Assembly: GCF_015547515.1 (NCBI RefSeq)
Contig: NZ_JADMVE010000004.1
Coordinates: 248,001 to 312,000, forward strand
Reading direction: 5' to 3'
Source: Eubacterium sp. 1001713B170207_170306_E7
GTDB lineage: Bacteria > Bacillota > Clostridia > Eubacteriales > Eubacteriaceae
Length of the DNA stretch: 64,000 nucleotides
A program made the translations under genes and the position numbers. The notes below the pieces were generated by a model. The model saw nothing but the letters and a program-made list of their open reading frames with translations, was not told the origin of the DNA and did no database searches. This document shows, in pieces, positions 45,511-55,243 of this stretch; position 1 is the first letter of the stretch; each line of letters begins with the position of its first letter.

Positions 45511-47401
45511 GAAAACGGACACGCCCCGTATCTGGCGTCACGGTCTGTTCCTTTGAAATATAGTCGGAAAATGCATCTGTCATTGAGCGCTCAGACACCT
45601 CTGAATCAGACAGGTACGCCTCCGGTAAAGCGCCCTCCAAAAAGGCAACCGTATAGACAGTCTCCGGGTCCAGCGCTTTTCCATCGCCCATCTTGACTTC
45701 GGTCGCACGAGCTCCGGCTTCGCCATCCAGATCATAGCGGAGAGTAAGGCCGGAAACGGCATAAGGATGGAAGCCACTGGTATGGCCCGCTGCCTGCTCC
45801 TCCGTCGAGGCTGCGCCGTAATCCAAAAGCTCTAGAAGCTGCGCGCCGGTTAAGGCTGTACGGCCGCATAATGGCGATTTACCCATCTGGGGTTGTGCGA
45901 TCCGGGTCACATCATCTGCCGTGACCGCTCCCTCATAGAGCTTTGAGCGGGTCCCGGCCACCGGATCATAACAATTTGGTTCAGACATGCCAATCAGCGC
46001 AATCTCCGCACCCGTGGCACTCCGCAGTGCATCTGCTTTCAGCTGCCCTGTCTGCAGAACCGTAAAGCTGGCCGAGGCCTGACCGATGGCCTGTTCCTCG
46101 GGGACGCCCTCCTCCAGAAGTGTCTGGCATTTTTCCAGAACAGCATCGCTGGTGGTTTCACCACGGATAAAAGCCGCAATCTCTGTTTCCAGGACCGTCG
46201 TAAACATGTCATAGGTAGGCCGCATGACATAATGCCCGCTTTCTACCTGCGTTCTGATTCCATCATATGCGGGATCATCCGGCAGCGTGGCGCCGCGTGT
46301 TGTCGCAACCATGCCCAGTTCGTCCGCCATGAGCGCCTGCTGCCCCTCGTCCGAGGCCACAAACTCCAGAATTTGCATCGCCGCCTCCAGCTTTTTCTCA
46401 TTTCCAGGCTGCCGGAGCTCTTGATTAGCGCCAAAATAGTAGCCCGCGTTCAGAAGCCAGCCGTGTCCGTCTGTCATGCTGAAATGCGGCATAAAGCGGT
46501 ACTCGTCTGTCCCGCCCTCGTTAAGCTGGTTTAATGTCGTGACAGCTCCCGGTGTGATGGCTGCCTGCCGACTGGACATTCGCGCCATCCGGATCTTGTT
46601 GGTAACCTCCATATCCTCTGTACGCACTATCCCGGCATCGATCAAACGCTGTAAATTCTGAAAAGAAACCTTCATCGGATCCAGAGAAACGGCTTGGCCC
46701 GCGGTCAGCTGATTGTGCCAGGTCTGCCCTTCTACTGTGGTAAGCGTGTCCAGAGCTGAGAGGGCACAGTAATTATAAATCTGATAACTCTGGATACTGG
46801 TGTCATTGAGAACATACTGGTATCCGCGTATCCCGGTCTGGTCGATGGTTTGACTGAGCTCGAGAAGCTCCTCGTAGTTTTTGGGGACACTCCAGCCCTT
46901 TTCGTCAAAAAGCGTTTTATTATAGATATTGCAGTTTAAATTAAGCGGACCGGGAAGCAGATAAATATGCCCCTCGCTGTCCATTTGCAGCGCATTGGAA
47001 TTATAATTTGCCGGAAAGGGCTGGGTGGACAGATCCATCAGCTGCCCGGTCAGGTCCGCCTTGGGGATCAGTCCGGCGATTATCATGACCAGGTCACCCA
47101 AGTCCTGGTTGTCGACCCGGGCAATATGCTCATTAATGCGAAACTCGCCCATATAGCTGTCCTGTACAAGCCGGATATTGGGAAATTTGGCTTCTACGGC
47201 GGCAGCAAAATGATCCAGGCCTGCACTGGCGGTTATGGTGATAACCTCCTGATCCGCCCTGCCCTCCAAATCGACGCCTAAAAAATTTTCATCCTCCGCA
47301 GTGGCCGCTGTTCGTCCATCGCACCCGCTCAGAATCGTGATAAAAAGCAGCATTAAAACCGCTATGAGTCCTCGTGTGACTCGGTATTTTAGGATTTTCA
47401 T
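45506..47401 (-). CDS. Lipoprotein fusing an extracellular solute-binding domain to a 5'-nucleotidase C-terminal-like domain
   Basis: 631 residues. Lipobox ILSGC (Cys about 27). Residues about 50-400 are a family-1 (sugar type) binding protein: LGDLVMIIAGLIPKADLTGQ, GWSVPKNYEELLELSQ, and FVASDEGQQAL near the end. Residues about 430-631 match the C-terminal substrate-binding domain of 5'-nucleotidases (ADALRSATGAEIALIG, the GAVTADDVTRIAQPQMGKSP stretch, LTGAQLLELLDYG, DPETVYTVAFLEGAL) without the metallophosphatase domain. It follows the hybrid kinase within 12 bases; GAGG before the ATG at 47401. No permease genes adjoin, so a sensory role with the kinase is more likely than transport. Confidence 0.8.
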   Translation of the reverse strand: MKILKYRVTRGLIAVLMLLFITILSGCDGRTAATAEDENFLGVDLEGRADQEVITITASAGLDHFAAAVEAKFPNIRLVQDSYMGEFRINEHIARVDNQDLGDLVMIIAGLIPKADLTGQLMDLSTQPFPANYNSNALQMDSEGHIYLLPGPLNLNCNIYNKTLFDEKGWSVPKNYEELLELSQTIDQTGIRGYQYVLNDTSIQSYQIYNYCALSALDTLTTVEGQTWHNQLTAGQAVSLDPMKVSFQNLQRLIDAGIVRTEDMEVTNKIRMARMSSRQAAITPGAVTTLNQLNEGGTDEYRFMPHFSMTDGHGWLLNAGYYFGANQELRQPGNEKKLEAAMQILEFVASDEGQQALMADELGMVATTRGATLPDDPAYDGIRTQVESGHYVMRPTYDMFTTVLETEIAAFIRGETTSDAVLEKCQTLLEEGVPEEQAIGQASASFTVLQTGQLKADALRSATGAEIALIGMSEPNCYDPVAGTRSKLYEGAVTADDVTRIAQPQMGKSPLCGRTALTGAQLLELLDYGAASTEEQAAGHTSGFHPYAVSGLTLRYDLDGEAGARATEVKMGDGKALDPETVYTVAFLEGALPEAYLSDSEVSERSMTDAFSDYISKEQTVTPDTGRVRFQ

Positions 47402-47413
47402 TTCAAACCTCAT

Positions 47414-49909
47414 TTATCGCAGATATTTTTGGATTTCCTTTAACATTGCCGGGACATTCAGAGGCTTCGCCAGATGACTGTTCATTCCGGCTTTCTTCAC
47501 TGCCTCGATATCCTCGGCAAAAGCGTCGGCAGTTACCGCGAAAATAGGAATCTCCCTGGCGTCCTTCCGGTCAAGCTGTCGAATGGCTCTTGTGGCCTCG
47601 TAACCGTCCATCACTGGCATTTGAATATCCATAAGAATCAGGTCGTAATGGCCGGGCTCAGAGCGCATAAAGGCTTCCACGGCTTTCTGTCCGTTCTGTG
47701 CCGTTTCCACACAGGCTCCCAGATCCTCCAGTACCGTAGCGGCGATCTCGCTGTTGATTTCATTGTCTTCTGCCAGCAGAATCCGCCGCCCAGACAGGCT
47801 GAAGGGCTCAGCGGCGGACGCGGATGTCTCCTCGTCCACCTGCAAGACATATTTTTGTATGCAGTGGTACAGTGTTGATTTAAAGAATGGTTTTTGAATA
47901 AAACCAGTCACGCCAGCCTCGCCAGCTTTAGCTTCTATGCTGAACCAATCGTACGCACTGACAATTAAAATGGGAATATCTTCGCAGATCTGGTCCCGGA
48001 TCGCCCGGGCAGCTCCGACGCCGTCAAGCCCCGGCATCTTCCAGTCCAGGAAGATTGCCCGGTAATCCTCTCCAGCGGCATGGGCCGCGGCGGCCATCTG
48101 TACGGCGGTTTCTCCGTCAGGCGCCGTATCTACACTCACGCCCAGCTCCCGCAAAAACTGCGCCGCAGACCTGCAGGTATCCTGATCATCGTCCGCCAGC
48201 AGTACCTTCATGGGAGGCAGGCTGAGCACCTCGGGGTCCTCTGCTACCTGAAGATCCAAATCGACGGTGAATACGCTTCCCTGATTCGGTTCACTTTCCA
48301 CATTGATGGTTCCTCCCATCATGGTGACGATCATTTTGGTGATTGCCATCCCCAGTCCGCTGCCCTGAATCTTATCCACCCGGCTGTCCCGTTCACGGGA
48401 GAAGGAGTCGAACAGGTGCGTTAAAAATTCCGGTGACATTCCTATCCCGTTATCGGAAACCTGGAATACAAAATGGGCGTATCCCTCCTGTTCCGATGGG
48501 GCTTCTGTCACTTCCAGACAAATCCTGCCGCCCTCCGGCGTAAACTTAAGGGCGTTGCCCAGCAGGTTAATGAGCACCTGATTGAGGCGCAGTCCATCAA
48601 AATTCAGAATTTCGTGCTTCAGGTTATGCACTCGGATGTTAAAATCCTGATTCTTTTGCAGTACTGTCGGCTGCGTGATACTGACCACATTTTCCATGAC
48701 CTCAACCAGTGAACCGGTGCTGTTGCTCAGCGTCATTTTTCCGCTTTCAATTTTGGACATATCCAGGATATCGTTAATCAGATTCACCAGAAGACGACCG
48801 GACAGAGTGATCTTTCTCAGGCAGTCGGCAACGGTTTCCGACTCGTTGATATGATCGGTAGCAATTTTTGCCATGCCAGTAATGGCGTTCATAGGCGTTC
48901 GGATATCATGGGACATGTTGGAGAGAAACTGGCTTTTTGCCAGGTTCGCACTTTCCGCAGCAATGCGGGCCTGTTCCTCGGCTCGAAGAATTTTTCTGGT
49001 GGTAACCGTCTGAAACAGAATAAAAACCGCCACAACAAGCCCTCCGACCAGGGCCAAACAGAAGAAGGTGAGGACAGAGGTCAGCTTGATACGGCCGCTG
49101 ACCACATCCACGGGCACCAGCATAACGAGCTGCCAGTCGTCTACGCCGACCGGCGTGTGGTTCAGGTAATAGTCCCTGCCATCCAGGCTCATGGTCATGA
49201 GCGGCCGGTTTTCCATGCCGATGGATTCACGCAGTTCTTTGGCTGAACCCATCTGAAAACTGGCGTCTTCTCCGAGACTGTTAAACAAATTATACCCCGA
49301 GATAAGCCCTTCCTGCTCGGAGCGGAACAGGACAACCCCATCCTCATGGACGATATACAGCGAAGCGCTGTTGTTGAAGGCTTCAATTTCCAGAATATCA
49401 AAAATATTCTCACTGTTATATGTAACTCCGATGGCACAAAACGTTTTATCCTCGTAGCGAAGCTCCTGAATAGGCGCCAGGAAGATGAGCTTGTGCGTAT
49501 CTTCAAAAATCACATTATCTAAAATGACCGGCTCCTGCTCTGTCAGGAGATTTTCTGTCACGTTCTCCTGTGATAAAAGAGAAAAATGGTTTTCAACATC
49601 GTAATACATTGCATTTTCATCTACAAGGCATAAGCTGTCGAAGCCCCAATCCTCCCGCTGCTCCTGAATCCTGCTGTTAAATTCTCCTATATCCTTGGAA
49701 GACGATTCCAGATAGCTGCTGTACAGCATATCCAGCAGCCGCCACTGATTCTGAGTCTGTTTATTAAGAGAAGCCGCCATCTGCTGGGATACTTCATTCA
49801 GATGCTCAGAACTCTCTGTGTACATCGCCTGACGAATCATGATAAAATAGGAAATTAATATTACAATGATAATGATAAAAATTGGGATTACTATCAGACG
49901 GAATTTCAT
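47414..49909 (-). CDS. Hybrid sensor histidine kinase with dCache-type sensor and two receiver domains
   Basis: 831 residues. Membrane helix (about 8-30), extracellular double-Cache-like sensor (about 35-270), second helix (about 285-308), HisKA with SHDIRTPMNAITG (His about 345), HATPase (NALKFTPEGG, DNGIGMSPEF, SGLGMAITK), receiver 1 (VLLADDDQDTCR, phospho-Asp in FLDWKMPGLDG) and receiver 2 (LLAEDNEINSE, phospho-Asp in LMDIQMPVMDG). No HPt or DNA-binding output is attached, so phosphate must pass to a partner elsewhere. Start 49909 follows AAGGTGGG. Co-transcribed with the binding-protein fusion downstream. Confidence 0.93.
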   Translation of the reverse strand: MKFRLIVIPIFIIIIVILISYFIMIRQAMYTESSEHLNEVSQQMAASLNKQTQNQWRLLDMLYSSYLESSSKDIGEFNSRIQEQREDWGFDSLCLVDENAMYYDVENHFSLLSQENVTENLLTEQEPVILDNVIFEDTHKLIFLAPIQELRYEDKTFCAIGVTYNSENIFDILEIEAFNNSASLYIVHEDGVVLFRSEQEGLISGYNLFNSLGEDASFQMGSAKELRESIGMENRPLMTMSLDGRDYYLNHTPVGVDDWQLVMLVPVDVVSGRIKLTSVLTFFCLALVGGLVVAVFILFQTVTTRKILRAEEQARIAAESANLAKSQFLSNMSHDIRTPMNAITGMAKIATDHINESETVADCLRKITLSGRLLVNLINDILDMSKIESGKMTLSNSTGSLVEVMENVVSITQPTVLQKNQDFNIRVHNLKHEILNFDGLRLNQVLINLLGNALKFTPEGGRICLEVTEAPSEQEGYAHFVFQVSDNGIGMSPEFLTHLFDSFSRERDSRVDKIQGSGLGMAITKMIVTMMGGTINVESEPNQGSVFTVDLDLQVAEDPEVLSLPPMKVLLADDDQDTCRSAAQFLRELGVSVDTAPDGETAVQMAAAAHAAGEDYRAIFLDWKMPGLDGVGAARAIRDQICEDIPILIVSAYDWFSIEAKAGEAGVTGFIQKPFFKSTLYHCIQKYVLQVDEETSASAAEPFSLSGRRILLAEDNEINSEIAATVLEDLGACVETAQNGQKAVEAFMRSEPGHYDLILMDIQMPVMDGYEATRAIRQLDRKDAREIPIFAVTADAFAEDIEAVKKAGMNSHLAKPLNVPAMLKEIQKYLR

Positions 49910-50071
49910 TCCCACCTTTTGTTTCACTGCCGCTACCCCCGTTCCTGTTATCCAGAAACAAATCACAGCTTTTGCCTGAGCCGTGAAAAATCAGTTTAAC
50001 GCCGCCTTTTGGCGCCGCCTCATATCCTGATAAAACCTCTGCTCACCCAATAAACATTGCAACTGGAAAAA

Positions 50072-50107
50072 CGCGCAGTGCAGAGGCATTTCCCTCTGCG
50101 CTGCCTT
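50072..50107 (-). terminator. Terminator-like hairpin in the leader of the kinase operon
   Basis: GCAGAGG and CCTCTGC with outer GCGC pairing, followed by GTTTTTCC on the minus strand. It lies after queA and also just downstream of the promoter at 50119-50147, so it may be an attenuator as well. Nothing else is seen in the 309-base gap 49910-50218. Confidence 0.6.
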
Positions 50108-50118
50108 TCTGTATATTC

Positions 50119-50147
50119 ATAATAGAAGACTTCCTTCGGAAAGTCAA
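50119..50147 (-). promoter_or_regulatory. Promoter of the hybrid kinase operon
   Basis: TTGACT (50142-50147), 17 bases, TATTAT (50119-50124); start near 50112 gives a leader of about 200 bases containing the hairpin at 50072. Confidence 0.7.
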
Positions 50148-50218
50148 CAAAACCCGTTAAAATATTTTATGCCTTTTCAATCTCTAAAGAAGCATTAATT
50201 ACAACTTTTTGCATTTTT

Positions 50219-51253
50219 TCACTCAATAAACATGGCGTCACCAAAGCTGAAAAAGCGGTAACGCGCGTCAATCGCGTGCTGATAAGCCTTCAAAACAGCC
50301 TCACGGTTGTAAAAAGAGGACACCAGCATCAGAAGTGTAGACTCCGGCAGGTGAAAATTCGTGATCAGCGCGTCAACCACCTGCCATTTGTAGCCGGGAT
50401 AGATAAAAATATCCGTCGATCCCTCACAGGCCTGGACTTTTCCACCAAAACGGGCGGCGGCGCTCTCCAGTGTCCGGACCGATGTCGTGCCGACGGCGAT
50501 CACCCTTCCACCCTTTTTCCGGGTCTGCTCAATCATCGCCGCTGTTTCCGCGGGCACCTGATAGGTTTCCTCATGCATATGATGATCCAGTATATTGTCG
50601 CATTTTACAGGGCGGAAGGTTCCGATTCCGACATGCAGCGTGACCTCTGCGGTCTTCACGCCTTTTTGGTGGAGCGCGTCAAGCAGCTCCTCCGTAAAAT
50701 GCAGGCCGGCGGTCGGGGCTGCGGCTGAGCCTGTACGCTTGGCGTAAACTGTCTGGTAGCGGTCCTGATCCTCCAAAACCTCATGGATATAGGGCGGCAG
50801 CGGCATGGTTCCCAGCTCTCCGATAATCTCCTCGAAAATACCGTCATACTCAAACTCAATGGTTCTGAGCCCGCCCTCAATTTTATCCTTAATCTGACCC
50901 CTGAGCTTATCCCCAAAGACCAGCCGCGTGCCAGGCATTGCCTTCTTTCCCGGCTTTACCATGGTTTCCCATGTCTTATCATCCAGGCGTTTGAGCAGCA
51001 GCAGCTCAACCTTGCCCCCGGTTTCCTCTTTTTTGCCAAAAATCCGGGCAGGCAGCACCTTTGTATTATTCATAACCAACAGATCATCCTCGGTCAGATA
51101 ATCAATGATATCATGGAAATGGCGGTCCTCAATGGTTCCCTCCGAGCGGTTAAGCACCATCAGCCTCGATGCGTCCCTTTTCGCTTCCGGCGTCTGGGCA
51201 ATAAGCGCCTCAGGCAGGTCGTAATAAAAATCCTTTGTCGTTAATGTATCCAA
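50219..51253 (-). CDS. queA: S-adenosylmethionine:tRNA ribosyltransferase-isomerase
   Basis: Transfers the ribose of SAM to preQ1 in tRNA to form epoxyqueuosine. 344 residues; conserved segments include [23 protein letters not shown] (start), [47 protein letters not shown] and a C-terminal [13 protein letters not shown]. Overlaps no gene; 10 bases downstream of ruvB, forming the ruvA-ruvB-queA operon usual in Firmicutes. Confidence 0.97.
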   Translation of the reverse strand: MDTLTTKDFYYDLPEALIAQTPEAKRDASRLMVLNRSEGTIEDRHFHDIIDYLTEDDLLVMNNTKVLPARIFGKKEETGGKVELLLLKRLDDKTWETMVKPGKKAMPGTRLVFGDKLRGQIKDKIEGGLRTIEFEYDGIFEEIIGELGTMPLPPYIHEVLEDQDRYQTVYAKRTGSAAAPTAGLHFTEELLDALHQKGVKTAEVTLHVGIGTFRPVKCDNILDHHMHEETYQVPAETAAMIEQTRKKGGRVIAVGTTSVRTLESAAARFGGKVQACEGSTDIFIYPGYKWQVVDALITNFHLPESTLLMLVSSFYNREAVLKAYQHAIDARYRFFSFGDAMFIE

Positions 51254-51263
51254 ATTTATTCCT

Positions 51264-52292
51264 CTATTCTAAATCCAATTTTACCTGTTCCTGCATCACT
51301 GCCGGCTCAAGGCCCAGATGTCTGTAGCCGCCTGACGTGATCACGCGGCCTCTCGGCGTCCTTGCCAGATAGCCGAGCTGTATCAGATAAGGCTCGTAAA
51401 CTTCCTCGATGGTGTTGCGCTCCTCGCCGATGGCGGCCGCCAGTGTGTCGATGCCCACCGGACCGCCGTCGAATTTCTCAACGATGGTGGTCAACATGAT
51501 CCGGTCAATCTCATCCAGGCCCTTGGCGTCCACTTCAAAGAGCTCCAGCGCTGTTCTGGCGGTTTCCAGGTCAATGATGCCCTTTCCCTCGATCTCGGCA
51601 AAGTCCCGCACCCTTTTTAACAGGCGGTTGGCAATACGCGGCGTTCCCCGCGAGCGCACGGACAGCTCCTGTGCGCCCTTTTCGTCCAGATTAATGGCCA
51701 GTATCTCAGCCGACCGGCTGATAATGGTCGCCAGCTCATCCTGATTGTAGAGCTCAAGCCGCTGAACCACACCAAAACGGTCCCGCAGCGGAGCGGTCAG
51801 TAATCCGGCACGTGTTGTAGCGCCAACCAGTGTGAACTTCGGCAGGTCCAGACGAATGGATTTCGCGCTCGGCCCTTTTCCGATAATGATGTCCAGCACA
51901 AAGTCCTCCATGGCCGGATAGAGCACCTCCTCCACACTTCGCTGCAGCCTGTGAATTTCGTCAATAAACAGGACATCCCCTTCCTTAAGGCTGGTGAGGA
52001 TGGCGGCCAGGTCTCCGGGCTTCTCAATGGCCGGCCCCGAAGTCGTCTTTATATTGGTTCCCATTTCCTGGGCAATAATGTTGGCCAGAGTGGTCTTCCC
52101 AAGCCCTGGCGGTCCATAGAGGAGAACATGGTCCAGGGGCTCGTTCCGTTTCTGGGCTGCCTGGATAAAGATCCCCATCTGCCGCTTAACACGGTCCTGT
52201 CCAATATAATCCTCCAGGCGCTGGGGCCTCAGGGTCCTCTCAATATCAATATCGGTTTCGGTAAAACCGCTTGTCACTATACGATCCTTCAT
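51264..52292 (-). CDS. ruvB: Holliday junction branch migration helicase RuvB
   Basis: AAA+ motor that drives branch migration with RuvA. Walker [13 protein letters not shown] (about 60-71), Walker B FIDEIHRL, sensor 1 [18 protein letters not shown] and the C-terminal winged helix ([20 protein letters not shown]). 342 residues. Ten bases downstream of ruvA. Confidence 0.98.
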   Translation of the reverse strand: MKDRIVTSGFTETDIDIERTLRPQRLEDYIGQDRVKRQMGIFIQAAQKRNEPLDHVLLYGPPGLGKTTLANIIAQEMGTNIKTTSGPAIEKPGDLAAILTSLKEGDVLFIDEIHRLQRSVEEVLYPAMEDFVLDIIIGKGPSAKSIRLDLPKFTLVGATTRAGLLTAPLRDRFGVVQRLELYNQDELATIISRSAEILAINLDEKGAQELSVRSRGTPRIANRLLKRVRDFAEIEGKGIIDLETARTALELFEVDAKGLDEIDRIMLTTIVEKFDGGPVGIDTLAAAIGEERNTIEEVYEPYLIQLGYLARTPRGRVITSGGYRHLGLEPAVMQEQVKLDLE

Positions 52293-52302
52293 TCTTAGTC
52301 AC

Positions 52303-52914
52303 CTACCGTCCAAGAGGATTCGCCGACATCAGCGCATTTTTGAGAATCTCTTCAATGCCCATTCCCGGCTGAATAATTTTTTCAACAAGTTCCGAAGCCT
52401 CGCTGTAGCCATAGCCCAGCCCCAGCAGCCCGTTAACCGCTTCATTAAAGAGATTGTCCGCTTCTCTGAGGTTTTCGATGGCGCCCGGTTCTGCCGAATC
52501 CGCAGAAGCAAAATTCTTATATTTGTCCTTCAGCTCCAGAATGATTCGATTGGCTGTCTTCTGGCCGATTCCCGGCGCCCGCGAGATGGCCTTGGCGTCC
52601 TCGTTCACAATATAGCGGATCAGCTCGTCCCTGGTAAACTGTGACAGCAGCCCCATCGCCGCTTTTGGCCCGATGCCGGAAATGGTAATGATGGTCCTGA
52701 AAATCTCACGCTCCTCCTTTGAGGAAAAGCCGTAGAGGGTCACATCGTCCTCTTTAAAAGCCGGATGGATATAGACTTTTACTTCCTTGTGTAATTTGGG
52801 AAGCTCAGACATCGTGTTTGCGGAAACATTAATCCGGTACCCCATTCCCTGATGGTCCACAACGATGTAGTCTGACGCCTGCTCTTCATAATTGCCTTTT
52901 ATATATTCAAACAC
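52303..52914 (-). CDS. ruvA: Holliday junction binding protein RuvA
   Basis: 203 residues: OB-fold domain I (MFEYIKGNYEEQASDYIVVD), paired helix-hairpin-helix motifs (ISGIGPKAAMGLL, APGIGQKTANRIILEL) and domain III that contacts RuvB (ALMSANPLGR end). First gene of ruvAB-queA. Confidence 0.97.
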   Translation of the reverse strand: MFEYIKGNYEEQASDYIVVDHQGMGYRINVSANTMSELPKLHKEVKVYIHPAFKEDDVTLYGFSSKEEREIFRTIITISGIGPKAAMGLLSQFTRDELIRYIVNEDAKAISRAPGIGQKTANRIILELKDKYKNFASADSAEPGAIENLREADNLFNEAVNGLLGLGYGYSEASELVEKIIQPGMGIEEILKNALMSANPLGR

Positions 52915-52996
52915 GTCAAGCCTCCTGTTTTTTCGTATTGGTTTATTGTATCAATTCAGTCCTCTTAATTCAAGAACCTTTATTCGGTCAGCACAT

Positions 52997-53194
52997 AAAA
53001 AAAGCACCCGAAGGTGCTAAATCCCGAATATGCCGTCCACCATTTTTGACGCCTAGCGGATGCTAGGTGGGTGCCCTGTCTCTAAGGGTCTGTTTTCCAC
53101 TCAAAGGAGGCTTAACATTGCATAGAGAACATCCGGACTCCCTGAAAATAAGTGTAGGTTCAAAAATGAGGTTGTAACGAACATCTCAGGATTA
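52997..53194 (-). ncRNA. ssrS: 6S RNA
   Basis: A predicted minus-strand RNA of about 180 nt plus terminator. Its 5' end (AATCCTGAGATGTTCG) pairs with the 3' end (GGCATATTCGGGATT) in a 12-bp closing stem with one bulge, and both ends resemble the 6S termini of other bacteria (GAGATGTTCG at the 5' side, GGCATnTCGG at the 3' side). The middle can fold into a long hairpin. It ends at AGCACC-CGAA-GGTGCT (plus-strand view, 53003-53018) with seven T. 6S RNA sequesters sigma-A RNA polymerase in stationary phase. It is on its own between radA and ruvA. Confidence 0.72.
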
Positions 53195-53199
53195 ATTTC

Positions 53200-53228
53200 A
53201 TTATAGCTGTAATGATTAGAATTGAAAA
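53200..53228 (-). promoter_or_regulatory. Promoter of the 6S RNA
   Basis: TTTTCA (53223-53228), 17 bases, TATAAT (53200-53205); start near 53193 coincides with the first base of the closing stem. Confidence 0.6.
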
Positions 53229-53317
53229 GGATAAATTTTTGTAAAGAGATTGCTAAAAAAGACTACAAAAACTGTTTGACAGTATCTTAATTTCAGCATT
53301 TCCGTTTTACAGCATTC

Positions 53318-54679
53318 CTATTTCAATATATTTAAGGCCTTGGATATATTATCGACCGGCAGCAGCTCAAGGCCTGGATTCTCAAGCCCACGGGCATTTC
53401 CTTTTGGCATAATGCACCGCTTAAAGCCAAGCTTTGCACCTTCCTTAAGACGCTTTTCAATGTGCTGGATATTTCGAACCTCGCCTGTCAGGCCGACCTC
53501 GCCGATGATCATCATATCCTCTGGAATTTCAAAATTCCTGAAGCTTGAGTACAGCACAGACACGACTGCCAGGTCAAGAGCCGGTTCATCTATTTTCATA
53601 CCCCCAACCACATTGATATAAGCATCGAGATTCTGAAGCTGTAATCCCAGACGCTTTTCCATAATGGCTAAAAGCAGCACCATGCGGTTATAGTCCATTC
53701 CGGTAGCCATACGTCTTGGGTTGCCGAAGCTTGTCTGGGACACAAGCCCCTGAAGCTCGATCAGCAGCGGGCGGGTTCCCTCCATGCAGGGCACGACCAC
53801 AGAGCCGCAGGTGTTTTTAGGGCGGCTCGAGAGCATCATTTCCGAGGGGTTTGCCACCTCGTGCAGGCCGTCCTGAGCCATCTCAAAAATGCCGATCTCA
53901 TTGGTAGAGCCGAAACGGTTTTTAACCCCTCTGAGTATGCGGTAGGTGTGATATTTCTCGCCCTCAAAATACAGAACTGTATCTACCATGTGTTCTAACA
54001 CGCGGGGCCCCGCAATGTTGCCTTCCTTGGTCACATGCCCCACCAGGATCATCGAGATATTATCCTTTTTGGCGATCTGCATGAGTGCGTTGGCGTTCTC
54101 CCGGATCTGGCTGACACTTCCGGGGGCAGAGGTAATCGTAGGGCTGTACATTGTCTGGATCGAGTCAATAATGACCAGATCCGGCTTTTCGTTGAGAATG
54201 GTATCCACAATATAAGGAACATTGATCTCGGAGAGAAAAAAGATATTCCGGGATTTCACCTTCATCCGGACCGCCCGCATTTTAAGCTGCTGCTCAGACT
54301 CTTCACCTGAGATGTACAGGATTTTAAGCCCCTGGCTTCCGAGATTTTCCGTTGTCTGCAGCAGGATGGTCGACTTCCCGATCCCGGGGTCCCCGCCCAG
54401 CAGGATGACGCCTCCCGGCACAATACCGCCGCCGAGGACGCGGTCCAGCTCCTTATTTTTTGTTTTAAAGCGATCCTCTTTCTGAGGGATAATTTCTTCA
54501 ATCCGCTTGGGTTTGGTGTATACTGCCCGCTCAAGGGTATTCTTCTTCCCCTGCTCGGTGGGCATATCCAGCTCCTCCACAAAGGAATTCCACTCGCCGC
54601 ATTCGGTGCAGCGCCCCATCCATTTAGGGGTGGTGTAGCCACAGTTCTGGCACACAAATTTCTTTTTTATTTTTGCCAT
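53318..54679 (-). CDS. radA: DNA repair protein RadA (Sms)
   Basis: RecA-like branch-migration helicase. N-terminal zinc finger CQNCGYTTPKWMGRCTECGEW (quoted in two halves: CX2C at 9-12 and CTEC), Walker A GGDPGIGKSTILL (about 87-99), the RadA signature KNRFGSTNEIG (about 250), and the Lon-like C-terminal domain. 453 residues from the ATG at 54679, which has GGAGGG upstream. Confidence 0.97.
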   Translation of the reverse strand: MAKIKKKFVCQNCGYTTPKWMGRCTECGEWNSFVEELDMPTEQGKKNTLERAVYTKPKRIEEIIPQKEDRFKTKNKELDRVLGGGIVPGGVILLGGDPGIGKSTILLQTTENLGSQGLKILYISGEESEQQLKMRAVRMKVKSRNIFFLSEINVPYIVDTILNEKPDLVIIDSIQTMYSPTITSAPGSVSQIRENANALMQIAKKDNISMILVGHVTKEGNIAGPRVLEHMVDTVLYFEGEKYHTYRILRGVKNRFGSTNEIGIFEMAQDGLHEVANPSEMMLSSRPKNTCGSVVVPCMEGTRPLLIELQGLVSQTSFGNPRRMATGMDYNRMVLLLAIMEKRLGLQLQNLDAYINVVGGMKIDEPALDLAVVSVLYSSFRNFEIPEDMMIIGEVGLTGEVRNIQHIEKRLKEGAKLGFKRCIMPKGNARGLENPGLELLPVDNISKALNILK

Positions 54680-54689
54680 AGGCCCTCCG

Positions 54690-55178
54690 TCATTCAATCC
54701 ATTTATAGATCAGGTAACCGATCATACCGCCGATAAAGTTAAGGATCAGATCATCCACATCCGCACTGCGGCTTGACAGAAAGGCAAATTGCAGCAGTTC
54801 GATCAACGCGGTGGTTCCGACCGTCACAATCAGTATATGGGGAAAGCTCACCCGTTTTTTTCTGCAAAGCGGGTACAACAACCCCAACGGGATAAAAAGC
54901 GCAATGTTTCCTGCCAGATTCCGGAAGGAGTAGGTAAAGGTGTTGTACAGAATACTCACCGCATCGCTCGGCCTGGTGGCTAAAAATTCCCAGTTTATTA
55001 TCCCGCCGTGCACAATATCATAGACATAATTATCAATATTGGTAAGCGGCAGCAGATTGTAGCTGGACTCATAGGCAATGTTGGATGTGGGCAGCAGCGT
55101 GACCATTGCCAGAAAACCTATATAAAACACAAATACAACCCGCAGTAAAAAGCGCCTTCGCGCATCTTTTGTCATCAT
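54690..55178 (-). CDS. VanZ-like membrane protein
   Basis: 162 residues with four or five membrane helices and the VanZ-family pattern: TLLPTSNIAYESSYNLLPL, NLAGNIALFIPLGLLYPL and the end DVDDLILNFIGGMIGYLIYK. VanZ-like proteins are linked to teicoplanin and lipoglycopeptide tolerance in some hosts, but most have unknown roles. It lies 10 bases upstream of radA, so they may be co-transcribed. Confidence 0.88.
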   Translation of the reverse strand: MMTKDARRRFLLRVVFVFYIGFLAMVTLLPTSNIAYESSYNLLPLTNIDNYVYDIVHGGIINWEFLATRPSDAVSILYNTFTYSFRNLAGNIALFIPLGLLYPLCRKKRVSFPHILIVTVGTTALIELLQFAFLSSRSADVDDLILNFIGGMIGYLIYKWIE

Positions 55179-55243
55179 GCTGCTCCATTCTTAAGCGTTA
55201 ACGGAACTCATTATAACGCTAAAACCTTAATGATGCCAGTGGT

